Assembly (NCBI RefSeq): GCF_013375155.1
Contig: NZ_JABXOF010000008.1
Span: forward strand, 213,751-277,750
Direction of reading: 5' to 3'
Source of the DNA: Serratia ureilytica
GTDB taxonomy: Bacteria > Pseudomonadota > Gammaproteobacteria > Enterobacterales > Enterobacteriaceae
DNA length: 64,000 nt
A program made the position numbers and the translations under genes. Positions 34,944 through 42,796 of the stretch are shown piece by piece. The notes under the pieces are model-generated. The model made no database searches. It was given only the letters and a program-made list of their open reading frames with translations, and was not told the origin of the DNA. Positions within the stretch are counted from its first letter, which is position 1; every line of letters begins with the position of its first letter.

Positions 34944-35843
34944 TTACTGATACTGCCGACGGTACTCGCTCGGCGACATGCCGAAACGCTGCTTGAAAGC
35001 GGTCGAGAAATGGCTGTGATCGGCGAAGCCCCAGTCGAGGCCGACGCCGGCCAGCTTTTCCTGCCCGGCGGCGCTGCGCAGCGCCTGCGCGCACAGATCC
35101 AACCTGCGGTTCCTGATGTACTGCGCCACCACCAGCCCCTGACGGGCGAACAGCCGATACAGGCTGCGTAACGATACCCCCAGCTCGGCCGCTACCCACT
35201 CAGGACGCAGTTGCGCCGACTGAATATGCCTGTCGATCAACGCCAGCGCCTTGTCAAAGACCGGGTGCTGCCCTTCCGGCCGCGCCTGTTCGAGCGCCAG
35301 AGCCGGGCGCAGCAGCGCCGCCAGCGCATTCAGCACCGCCTCGCTTTCCGCCGCGGCGAGCTGAGGATCCTGCATGCTGCTCAGCACCAGCTGGCGGCTG
35401 AGGCGCACCGCGCTCAGCTCCGCCCCCAGACGCTGCGCGCAAGGCGGCGGCAGCGGCAGGCAGCCACGCGGCAGTAGCAAAGAGATTTGGCGCGAATCGC
35501 GCTGGAAGGTGAAGCTGCTGGGCTGTGAGGCGTCGATCAGCGTCATGTCGCCGGGAGAGAGCATCGTTTGACGATCGCCCTGCTCCATCAACGCGCTGCC
35601 GCGCAGCTGGAAGACGGTAAAAAAGTGCGCGCCGTCGCTGCGGGCGATTTCACGCGGCGTGCGATACAGCCGGGCCTGGGCCACGTCGACCACGCTCAGA
35701 CGCAGCGCATGGGCGCGGAACTCCTGCATCGCCCCGCTGAAACCCGGCCCCAGCGTTTTCGCGCAGAACCTGCCGCAGGCGGTGTTGATTTTGCCCAGCC
35801 ACTCTTCGAAGCCGGCGTCGCGGAGCGTTGCCAATGCCGTCAT
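34944..35843 (-). CDS. feaR: FeaR, AraC-family activator of aromatic amine catabolism
   Basis: 299 residues, close to the 301 of E. coli FeaR and clearly collinear (RPEWVAAELGVSLRSLYRLFARQGLVVAQYIRNRRLDLCAQALR, FADHSHFSTAFKQRFGMSPSEYRR). The N-terminal two-thirds is the ligand-binding domain (HFFTVFQLRGSALMEQGDRQ, GDMTLIDASQPSSFTFQ). It activates feaB and tynA in E. coli. The ATG chosen gives MTALATLRD. Confidence 0.9.
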   Translation of the reverse strand: MTALATLRDAGFEEWLGKINTACGRFCAKTLGPGFSGAMQEFRAHALRLSVVDVAQARLYRTPREIARSDGAHFFTVFQLRGSALMEQGDRQTMLSPGDMTLIDASQPSSFTFQRDSRQISLLLPRGCLPLPPPCAQRLGAELSAVRLSRQLVLSSMQDPQLAAAESEAVLNALAALLRPALALEQARPEGQHPVFDKALALIDRHIQSAQLRPEWVAAELGVSLRSLYRLFARQGLVVAQYIRNRRLDLCAQALRSAAGQEKLAGVGLDWGFADHSHFSTAFKQRFGMSPSEYRRQYQ

Positions 35844-35982
35844 GATCTCTCCCTTCAAACGCCGGCGGCGCTGCGCCGTTGAACAGAAAATCACCATAAC
35901 AACCCGTTAACACACAATCAATGGCGAGCGGGGGATTTGGCACCGCGATCACAGATCATCGGGTGCCGAAGGGAGAACCACC

Positions 35983-36624
35983 TTAAGGCTGTTTGTCCAA
36001 CAGGTAACGCACCACCGCCGCGTACTCTTTGGCGTAGCCTTCAACACTGGTGGCGGCCATGCCGGCATTGTCTATCTTGTATTGGCCGGCCACGTAGAAC
36101 GACGGGGTGCCGCGCACGTCAAACGCTTTCACCGCTTCATTCTGCTTGGCGATCAACCCTTTGACCAGCAGGCTGTGGCGCGCGTTTTCATAGGTGGCGG
36201 CATCGATGCCGGCCGCCGTGAACACCCGCTGTATATCGTCGGCGCTGTTGACGGCGCGCTGTTTTTGCACCGCGTCGAACATCGCCCCTTCAATCTTGTC
36301 TTCCACGCCCAGCACCGTCGCCACCGCCCAGGCTTCGGTCAGCGCATTGCCCAGTTTGCCCATCAGGCTGACGTGATATTTGGTGACCTTCTCGCCCGCG
36401 GGCAGCGCCTGCGCCACGGTGCTGCCCACGCGGTAGGTTTCGGCGAACTGATAGCAAGGGCCGCAGTAGAAGGAGAAGAACTCCACCACCGCCGGCGCGG
36501 CGGCCACCGGCTTATCCAGCCGGGTGTATTGCTCGCCCGCGCGGTAATCCGCGGCCTGAACCGCGGGCAGCGCCAACATCAATACGACGGCGGCGGCGAA
36601 CGAACGCTTAACTTTTGCCAACAT
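35983..36624 (-). CDS. DsbA-family periplasmic thiol oxidoreductase with CGPC centre
   Basis: 213 residues with a signal peptide ending VQA. The DsbA-type layout is clear (VVEFFSFYCGPCYQFAETY, KYHVSLMGKLGNALTEAWAVATVLGVEDKIEGAMFDAVQ, GTPSFYVAGQYKID). The active site is C54-G-P-C57, the thioredoxin dipeptide, where DsbA has CPHC, and the cis-Pro loop is RGTPS rather than RGVPA. It is therefore a DsbA paralogue that may be more reducing or isomerase-like. CAGGAG precedes the ATG. A stand-alone gene; the general DsbA is presumably elsewhere. Confidence 0.85.
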   Translation of the reverse strand: MLAKVKRSFAAAVVLMLALPAVQAADYRAGEQYTRLDKPVAAAPAVVEFFSFYCGPCYQFAETYRVGSTVAQALPAGEKVTKYHVSLMGKLGNALTEAWAVATVLGVEDKIEGAMFDAVQKQRAVNSADDIQRVFTAAGIDAATYENARHSLLVKGLIAKQNEAVKAFDVRGTPSFYVAGQYKIDNAGMAATSVEGYAKEYAAVVRYLLDKQP

Positions 36625-36713
36625 AAACACTCCTGGTTTCATCTATGAACATCGTCCTTAGCGGCGGTTTTTATAATCAAATAACCGCCAGAAGACCAGT
36701 TTTTATTACCTTC

Positions 36714-36840
36714 TATACCCTAAATAATTGGAGTTGCATCACGGCGGCAAGAGCGGGAGTCCCCAGGAGCTTACTCAAGTAAGTGACTGGGGTGAGCGCT
36801 CGCAGTCAACACAGATGCAGCTTCAAGTATGACGGGTATA
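36714..36840. repeat. ERIC element (127 bp) downstream of the Exc2 lipoprotein gene
   Basis: An enterobacterial repetitive intergenic consensus element. Its ends are the inverted TATACCC / GGGTATA and the core contains AAGTAAGTGACTGGGGTGAG, the sequence of the classical ERIC2 primer, together with CCCCAGGAGCTTACTC. The length is exactly the canonical 127 bp. It ends 17 bases from the stop of the lipoprotein gene and lies upstream of the DsbA-like gene. Confidence 0.92.
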
Positions 36841-36857
36841 TTTGTGAGGGATTATGT

Positions 36858-37262
36858 TCAGCGCCCTTCGTAACCGTCCCAGTACGCGCCTACCGCTTCC
36901 TGCGAGAACACCTGGCGGCGTTTAGGATTGTCGGCGCTGCTGTAAGTGCGGTTGATGAAAATGGTTTTGTGTTCCATGTTCTGCTGGAATTCCGGGCTGG
37001 CCAGATAGTCGGCCTTTTTCTGCGCCTCGCTGCGCACCACGCCTGCCGCGCGATCCTTTTTCCCCAGCTGGTAGAACTGTTCGAACATCGGCACGGCGTT
37101 CTTAATACTGCCGTTCACATCGGTGCGGAATTGCGGATCGAAATCGTCGCGGGTTTGATAAATGTAGTGCTTGGCATGCAGCTCGGCGCTGCTGAGGTGA
37201 TGGGTGCAGGCGCTGAGCGCCAACAGCGGCAACAACAGCGCCGCGCTTTTCAGTCTTTTCAT
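36858..37262 (-). CDS. Exc2 family lipoprotein
   Basis: 134 residues with lipobox LSAC (LLLPLLALSACTHHL). The body is helical and charged (HYIYQTRDDFDPQFRTDVNGSIKNAVPMFEQFYQLGKKDRAAGVVRSEAQKKADYL), ending VGAYWDGYEGR. The family name comes from a ColE1-type plasmid exclusion protein; in enterobacterial chromosomes its role is unknown. An ERIC element lies after the stop codon and probably forms the 3' part of the transcript. Confidence 0.72.
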   Translation of the reverse strand: MKRLKSAALLLPLLALSACTHHLSSAELHAKHYIYQTRDDFDPQFRTDVNGSIKNAVPMFEQFYQLGKKDRAAGVVRSEAQKKADYLASPEFQQNMEHKTIFINRTYSSADNPKRRQVFSQEAVGAYWDGYEGR

Positions 37263-37454
37263 GTCGTCTGTCCCTGTCAGTGAGGAAGGTTCCTTTAGCG
37301 CCAAGAGCATAGCGCCGGCCCCCGGCGAACGTCAAACGACAAAACGCGCATCACCTTGTTTTATATTAATATTATATACATTGATTGGTATTCATTGCCT
37401 GAAACACTATGCTTTAACAGACAGGGTAAACACTCACCGACAGCGAGGCGGCCA

Positions 37455-37703
37455 ATGAAACCGATCGACAAAAACGTGGGGGAGTACGACCTCACGGCGG
37501 AAAAAAAAGCGGGCATGATCACCGGCACCATCCGCGGTGAACTGCCGGACAGCGACGCGAATCTGCCGCTGGTGCCCTTCTCCGGCACTTTCGCAGGCCC
37601 CAGCGTGGCCGAAGCCATCGCCGATATTCAGCAGCAGTTCCCCGACATCGAACCGGCGATTATCGACGATTTGCGCGAGGAACTGCTGAAGGCCGGGTTC
37701 TAA
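37455..37703 (+). CDS. Small acidic protein, 82 aa
   Basis: A soluble acidic protein: MKPIDKNVGEYDLTAEKKAGMITGTIRGELPDSDANLP, then a helix-rich end (VAEAIADIQQQFPDIEPAIIDDLREELLKAGF). The ATG follows GAGGCGGCC. Its 3' end overlaps the convergent oxidoreductase gene by 4 bases. I do not recognise a family. Confidence 0.6.
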   Translation: MKPIDKNVGEYDLTAEKKAGMITGTIRGELPDSDANLPLVPFSGTFAGPSVAEAIADIQQQFPDIEPAIIDDLREELLKAGF

Positions 37704-38467
37704 GCCGGATCGCAGTGCCGCACGAACGGGCTGTACACCGGCGCGCCGGGCTTCAGCGCCAGATCGGCGTCAAAATCTTCATTGCGATTGAACGGCACCG
37801 CCGGCCAGGCGGAAAACGCGTTCAAACCGTCCCGGTACGCCTGTGTCACCTGCGCCAACGCGGCGTTTTGCGCCTGCAGAGCTTCACCCGCCAACCCGCC
37901 GCGCACGCCATAGACCAGGAACGGCTCCAGCACGCTAAAGCCGATATAGTGCAGCGCATGCATGATTGGCCACAGCATCAGCCGCATGTCGCCGTCGCGC
38001 CCGTCTGGCGCACAGGCCTGTGCGGAAGCGCCGGCGGTGACGGTCAGCAGCGCCCGTTTGCCGCGCATTACGCCGTTCTCATGGCGGTGGCGGCTGTCGT
38101 AGATCCCGCCGTAAACGAACACCCGATCCATCCAGCCCTTGATGATGGCCGGCGCGCCGAACCACCAGAAAGGAAACTGCAGCACCAGCGTATCCGCCCA
38201 GTGCAGCAGCTCAATATGCCGCCGGATCTCCGCCGGCAGCGCCTGAGTCGTCCAGTGATGGCGCTGCTCCTGCATCGCATCAAATCTGTCCGCCTGCTTT
38301 CTGCTGGGGTAATGGCCGGCGCCCTCGCGCGGATCAAATCCCTCCTGATACAGATCGACCGTCTTCACCTGATGCCCCTGTGCCAGGCAGACCTGCCGCG
38401 CCTGTTCGGCCAAATGGGCATTGAAGGAATGCGGCTCGGGGTGAGCCAGCACAATCAGCACGTTCAT
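37700..38467 (-). CDS. NAD(P)H-dependent flavodoxin-fold oxidoreductase
   Basis: 255 residues with a flavodoxin-like fold of the KefF/MdaB/YwrO group: MNVLIVLAHPEPHSFNAHLAEQARQVC, the FMN/FAD contact VLQFPFWWFGAPAIIKGWMDRVFVYGGIYD, and LTVTAGASAQ. Likely two-electron quinone or nitro-compound reductase. It is divergent from an HxlR-type regulator 84 bases away, a pairing seen in bacteria for quinone/aldehyde defence. Confidence 0.82.
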   Translation of the reverse strand: MNVLIVLAHPEPHSFNAHLAEQARQVCLAQGHQVKTVDLYQEGFDPREGAGHYPSRKQADRFDAMQEQRHHWTTQALPAEIRRHIELLHWADTLVLQFPFWWFGAPAIIKGWMDRVFVYGGIYDSRHRHENGVMRGKRALLTVTAGASAQACAPDGRDGDMRLMLWPIMHALHYIGFSVLEPFLVYGVRGGLAGEALQAQNAALAQVTQAYRDGLNAFSAWPAVPFNRNEDFDADLALKPGAPVYSPFVRHCDPA

Positions 38468-38551
38468 CCTGTTTCTCCCGTTGTAAGGTGGTGCTGCTAT
38501 GCTGTGGCTTTATCGCCCCCTTGGCAATTACGCATCTGAAGGTAACCCCCA

Positions 38552-38932
38552 ATGGCTTATCCCGGCGACGTCTATTCGAGCAAGTGCTCCGCGCGCGATG
38601 CGCTGGCGCTGATCTCCGGCAAGTGGGTGATGCTGATCCTGCCTGCGCTGGCGCAGCGGCCGATGCGCAACGGCGAACTGCTGCGCCGCATCGATGGCAT
38701 TTCGCAGAAGGTGCTGACGCAAACGCTGCGCCAGTTGGAACGCAACGGGCTGCTCGAGCGGCTGGATTTAAGTGAAAAGAATCAGGCACATGTGGAATAT
38801 CGGCTCAGCGCCGTCGCCTGCTCGCTGGTCGAGACGCTGACGGCGCTGGACCGCTGGGCGGAATACCATTTCCCCGAGCTGGACGCCGCCCGCGAGCGCT
38901 ATGATGCCGACCGCAAGCGCGAGAGCGAGTAA
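38552..38932 (+). CDS. HxlR-family transcriptional regulator
   Basis: 126 residues, one winged-helix HxlR domain (ARDALALISGKWVMLILPALAQRPMRNGELLRRIDGISQKVLTQTLRQLERNGLLERLD). C12 (SSKCSARD) sits just before the DNA-binding helix where the thiol sensors YodB and HypR have their reactive cysteine. Divergent from the flavodoxin-fold oxidoreductase, its likely target. The redox-sensing role is inferred. Confidence 0.87.
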   Translation: MAYPGDVYSSKCSARDALALISGKWVMLILPALAQRPMRNGELLRRIDGISQKVLTQTLRQLERNGLLERLDLSEKNQAHVEYRLSAVACSLVETLTALDRWAEYHFPELDAARERYDADRKRESE

Positions 38933-39060
38933 AACGGTTTGGCAAGCAACGCGCGGCGCACAGAATGCGCAGGTGAGACGCTTGTTCCCGGTCTCGCCAT
39001 CCGTTATCTATAGTTAATTCAATTCGCCGGTAACGGCCCACTCCACCTGAGGATCTTGCC

Positions 39061-40662
39061 TTGACGTTTTTAAAACACCCAATCGCCGCGCTGGTGCTGG
39101 CTGGCTGCGGCCTGCTGTCGGCGGGCGGCGCGCTGGCCGCTTCCGATGCGCTGGTGTACTGCACCGTTGCCTCGCCGGAATCGTTCAACCCGCAGCTCTC
39201 CAGCTCCGGGCCGACCTTTATCGCCACCTCGCAGGTGCTGTACAACCGCTTGGTGACGCTGCGCGAAAGCGATAAAACGCCCGCCCCGTCGCTGGCCACC
39301 GAGTGGAGCGTCAGCCCGGACGGCAAGACCTACACCTTTACCCTGCGCCAGGGGGTAAAATTCAACAGCAACAAATACTTCACCCCAACGCGCGACTTCA
39401 ACGCCGAAGACGTGGTGTTCACCGTGATGCGGCAGAAGGATCCCGCCAACCCGTATCACAAGGTCTCCGGCGGCAACTATGAATACTTCACCGACATGGG
39501 TCTGGATAAGCTGATCACCAAGGTGGAAGCGGTGGACGAACACCACGTGCGCTTCACGCTGAGCCAGCCCAACGCCGCCTTCGTCGCCGACTGGGCGATG
39601 GATTTCGCCTCGATCCTGTCCGCCGAGTACGCCGACGCGATGCTGAAAAAGGGCACGCCGGAATACGTCGACAACTGGCCGATCGGCACCGGGCCGTTTG
39701 CGCTGCAACAGTACAAGCAGGATTCGCTGATCCGCTACATCGCCAACCCGCACTACTGGCAGGGCGAAGTGGCCAGCAAGCACCTCATCTTCTCCATCAC
39801 GCCGGATCCGCAAACCCGGCTGGCCAAGCTGAAAACCAACGAATGCCAGATCATCCCCGCGCCGCTGCCGGAACAGTTCGCCGCCATCAAGGCCGACGGC
39901 AACCTGCAGTTGCACGACATTACCGGGCTGAACGTCGGCTATCTGGCGTTCAACACCCAGAAAAAACCGTTCGACAACCTGCTGGTGCGCCAGGCGTTGA
40001 GCTATGCGGTGGACAAGAAAGCGATCGTCGCCGCGGTGTTCAAAGACAGCGGCACGCCGGCCAATTCGCTGCTGCCGCCGGGCATGCTGGGCTACAACGA
40101 TAAACTGCCGGAGTACGCCTACGATCCGCAGAAGGCGCGCGAGCTGCTGAAGCAAGCCGGGCTGGAGCAGGGCTTTGAGACCGACATCTGGTCGATGCCG
40201 GTACAGCGCCCTTACAACCCGAACTCGAAGCGCATCGCCGAGATGATCCAGAGCGACTGGGCGAAGGTGGGCGTGAAGGCCAAGATCGTCACCTGGGAGT
40301 GGGGCCAGTATCTGGCCGGGCTGCGCAAAGGCGAGCAGCAGAGCGCGCTGTACGGCTGGGTATCGGACAACGGCGATCCGGACAACTTCGCCACCCTGCT
40401 CGGCTGTGCCGGGGTGCAGAGCGGCGCCAACGTGGCGCGCTGGTGCGATAAGGATTACGACCGGCTGATCCAGCAGGCGATCCAGGAGAACCAGCCGCAG
40501 GCGCGCGCCAAGCTGTACCAACAGGCGCAGGTGATCTTCGCCAAACAGGCGCCGTGGCTGCCGCTGGCCACCGGCAAAGTATTCTACGCCACCCGCAGCA
40601 ACCTGAGCGGCTACGTGGTGGACGTGAACGGCAGCGATTTCGCCAAGGCCAAATTGAACTGA
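39061..40662 (+). CDS. DppA-like peptide ABC transporter binding protein
   Basis: 533 residues with a signal peptide (LVLAGCGLLSAGGALAA). It is collinear with E. coli DppA (VYCTVASPESFNPQLSSSGPTF, TPTRDFNAEDVVFTVMRQKDPANPYHKVSGGNYEYF, SMPVQRPYNPNSKRIAEMIQSDWAKVGV, GWVSDNGDPDNF). The start codon is TTG. There are no permease or ATPase genes next to it, so it would deliver peptides (or haem, as DppA can) to a transporter encoded elsewhere. A stem-loop follows the stop. Confidence 0.85.
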   Translation: MTFLKHPIAALVLAGCGLLSAGGALAASDALVYCTVASPESFNPQLSSSGPTFIATSQVLYNRLVTLRESDKTPAPSLATEWSVSPDGKTYTFTLRQGVKFNSNKYFTPTRDFNAEDVVFTVMRQKDPANPYHKVSGGNYEYFTDMGLDKLITKVEAVDEHHVRFTLSQPNAAFVADWAMDFASILSAEYADAMLKKGTPEYVDNWPIGTGPFALQQYKQDSLIRYIANPHYWQGEVASKHLIFSITPDPQTRLAKLKTNECQIIPAPLPEQFAAIKADGNLQLHDITGLNVGYLAFNTQKKPFDNLLVRQALSYAVDKKAIVAAVFKDSGTPANSLLPPGMLGYNDKLPEYAYDPQKARELLKQAGLEQGFETDIWSMPVQRPYNPNSKRIAEMIQSDWAKVGVKAKIVTWEWGQYLAGLRKGEQQSALYGWVSDNGDPDNFATLLGCAGVQSGANVARWCDKDYDRLIQQAIQENQPQARAKLYQQAQVIFAKQAPWLPLATGKVFYATRSNLSGYVVDVNGSDFAKAKLN

Positions 40663-40670
40663 TCCCAGGC

Positions 40671-40690
40671 GCCGCAGCGAGGGCTGCGGC
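40671..40690 (+). terminator. Stem-loop after the DppA-like gene
   Basis: An 8-bp perfect stem (GCCGCAGC / GCTGCGGC) with a 4-base loop, about 9 bases after the stop codon. No T run follows. Confidence 0.5.
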
Positions 40691-40916
40691 GTAATCCGCT
40701 TCATCGCTTAATAAGCTGCCAGCCTCTGAAACTGTCGTCCATTAGCTTCTCAACTTACGATGCCCCTCTACCGCCTGGCGCATACCCCACTAAACCAATC
40801 GCTTAATAAGTGAGTTGAGCCTGGCGTTTTGCCTAAATTGCGCGCACGCGCTTTCCTCCGATGTAACATTTCGTTACCATCGGCGCACAGACCCTTTAAC
40901 ATCAAAAGGTAACCCG

Positions 40917-41456
40917 GTGCAGAACACCTACATGCCGTGGCAAATTCGCCTGCACTGGCTGGTGGCGATCCTGCTGGTCATCACCTGCGTCACCATCGAG
41001 CTGCGGGGCTTTGCCGAACCGGGCAGCGCCCCCTGGTACGTGCTGGTTGTCACCCACTTCAGCTGCGGCGTAACGGTATTTGCGCTGATGATCGCCCGCC
41101 TGTTCCTGCGCTGGCGCCACGCCTCGCCCGCCATCGTGCCCAAACCGCCGAAGTGGCAAACCGGCATGGCGCACCTGACGCATACCCTGATTTATCTGCT
41201 GCTGCTGACGCTGCCAGTGCTGGGGGTGTATTCGCGCTATCTGGGCGGCAAGGAGTGGTATCTGTTCGGCCTGTCGATGCCGTTCACCGACGTGGCCGAT
41301 CGGCCGCAGGCGCGGATGATTATCGGCTGGCATAAAACGCTGGCCTTATTCGGCTACTGGCTGATCGGCCTGCATGCCGCCGCCGCGCTGTTCCATCACT
41401 ACATCGTCAAGGACAATGCGCTGGTGCGCATGCTGCCATTGATGAAAAAACGCTGA
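40917..41456 (+). CDS. cybB: Cytochrome b561 (CybB)
   Basis: 179 residues, four membrane helices and the b-haem His ligands of the family (PWQIRLHWLVAILL, ARLFLRWRHASP, GMAHLTHTLIYLLLLTLPVLGV, WHKTLALFGYWLIGLHAAAALFHHY). It is collinear with E. coli CybB, a superoxide:ubiquinone oxidoreductase. The GTG start is preceded by AAAAGG and reproduces the E. coli N-terminus; upstream ATG starts in frame give no family match. Confidence 0.86.
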   Translation: MQNTYMPWQIRLHWLVAILLVITCVTIELRGFAEPGSAPWYVLVVTHFSCGVTVFALMIARLFLRWRHASPAIVPKPPKWQTGMAHLTHTLIYLLLLTLPVLGVYSRYLGGKEWYLFGLSMPFTDVADRPQARMIIGWHKTLALFGYWLIGLHAAAALFHHYIVKDNALVRMLPLMKKR

Positions 41457-41509
41457 ATACCCGGCGCCAGGGATGAATTTTCGGGCCACGCCCGCTGACA
41501 GGGAATGAC

Positions 41510-42796
41510 ATGCAAACCCAATTTTTTAATGTGACCGTCGAACAATGCGCCTGCCAGCAGACGGCGCCCGACAACCTGGTGAGGATCATCGCCTCCGGCC
41601 AGACGTTCTTTTTTTACCGTGACGACTTCAGCGACAGCGAAAATCTGCTGGCCACGCTCGCCGCCGGCGATCGGGTGAAGATCGGCGCCCACCGCCTGCA
41701 AGACGGCAGCTACTGGCTGCACTGGCTGCTGCACGGGACAAAAGGCCGGCTGGAACCCGACAGAACGCTGAAATACAAGCTGAAATATTTCGCCCTGCTG
41801 GTGCTGGGCGCGGCGCTGGCCGGTGGCTTCCCGGCCGCCTTTTTCATCATGGACCGGGAAGACTCCTGGCTGACCATTGTCCTGTTCTTTATCGCCATCA
41901 TCGCCGGCCTCATCGGCATCGGCATGGTGCTGTTCGTCGGTTCAGAGCTCTTGCTGATCGGGCATCGCGGCCGCAGGCGCCTGCTCAGGGCGCTGGATCG
42001 CGTGCTGCTGGGGCAAGACGTCACACCGCCCGATTCGCTCAGCCTGAAAATCCCCGGCATCAAATACCGGGCCGTCCGCACAGACGCCGTGCCGGCGGCC
42101 GCACCGCTGCAGACCGCGCCTCCGCTCCCGGACGGCGTCGAGGCCTCCGGCATCGAGACGGTCAACGCCCTGAGCTACGAACTTCGCCACTATGAGATCC
42201 CGCGGCAGGTGCAGTATTTGGACACTTACGCGTGGCGTCAGAACGAGACGCACTTCGCGGTGACGACCCGCGCGCTCAACGTCCCCACGACCAAACTGCA
42301 TCCGGTATTTCGTCGGCAGCATCCGCTTTTCATCGCTAAGGGCGATCCGCTGCAGGTGTTGTACTGCGAGAACGACACCGTCCCCGAGTTGCCTACGGTA
42401 CGTGGGATCATCAATCATCGCGACCACCAAACCTATCTCATCGGCGGCAATCGCTACTTCACCGAAGCCGGCCTTAACCTGAGCGCGCGTGTCGTTTTCA
42501 TCCTGGGCGCGATCATGATGTGTTTGATGCTCGGTCTGATCGTGTGGGATAACGCCGATACCCCAGCGGGCTTTTACCTGGATGCCTGGACCCTGAAGCG
42601 CCTCGGCAGTGAGTTGCCGCCGATTCTGCTGCTGATGATGCTGATGGTCAGCGGCCTGGCGCTGCTGATCGAGGGCTTCGCCCAGATCTGCCGCCTCTAC
42701 GCTTTTGAACAGCACCGCACGTTTAAGACGTTCAAATACCTGCGCAATCTGCGCCGCAGGCTATGGCGGCAGGAACAGGTGACGGAGCTGAAATGA
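41510..42796 (+). CDS. Unrecognised inner-membrane protein with duplicated domain/TM-pair layout
   Basis: 428 residues. Residues 1-80 are a soluble beta-rich domain ending WLHWLLHG; TM1-TM2 fall at about 93-145 (FALLVLGAALAGGFPAAFFIM, IVLFFIAIIAGLIGIGMVLFVG). A second soluble domain follows at about 215-320 with a similar order (LFIAKGDPLQVLY, YLIGGNRYF), and TM3-TM4 at about 330-400. The repeated layout suggests an internal duplication. It is the first of three tightly packed genes, and I do not recognise a family. Confidence 0.62.
   Translation: MQTQFFNVTVEQCACQQTAPDNLVRIIASGQTFFFYRDDFSDSENLLATLAAGDRVKIGAHRLQDGSYWLHWLLHGTKGRLEPDRTLKYKLKYFALLVLGAALAGGFPAAFFIMDREDSWLTIVLFFIAIIAGLIGIGMVLFVGSELLLIGHRGRRRLLRALDRVLLGQDVTPPDSLSLKIPGIKYRAVRTDAVPAAAPLQTAPPLPDGVEASGIETVNALSYELRHYEIPRQVQYLDTYAWRQNETHFAVTTRALNVPTTKLHPVFRRQHPLFIAKGDPLQVLYCENDTVPELPTVRGIINHRDHQTYLIGGNRYFTEAGLNLSARVVFILGAIMMCLMLGLIVWDNADTPAGFYLDAWTLKRLGSELPPILLLMMLMVSGLALLIEGFAQICRLYAFEQHRTFKTFKYLRNLRRRLWRQEQVTELK

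Noticed and set aside
36714..36840. Short open frame within the ERIC element
   Set aside because: The element is a known non-coding repeat and the frame has no ribosome binding site.
39070..40704. A 544-codon open frame opposite the DppA-like gene
   Set aside because: Antisense of a clear solute-binding protein with signal peptide.
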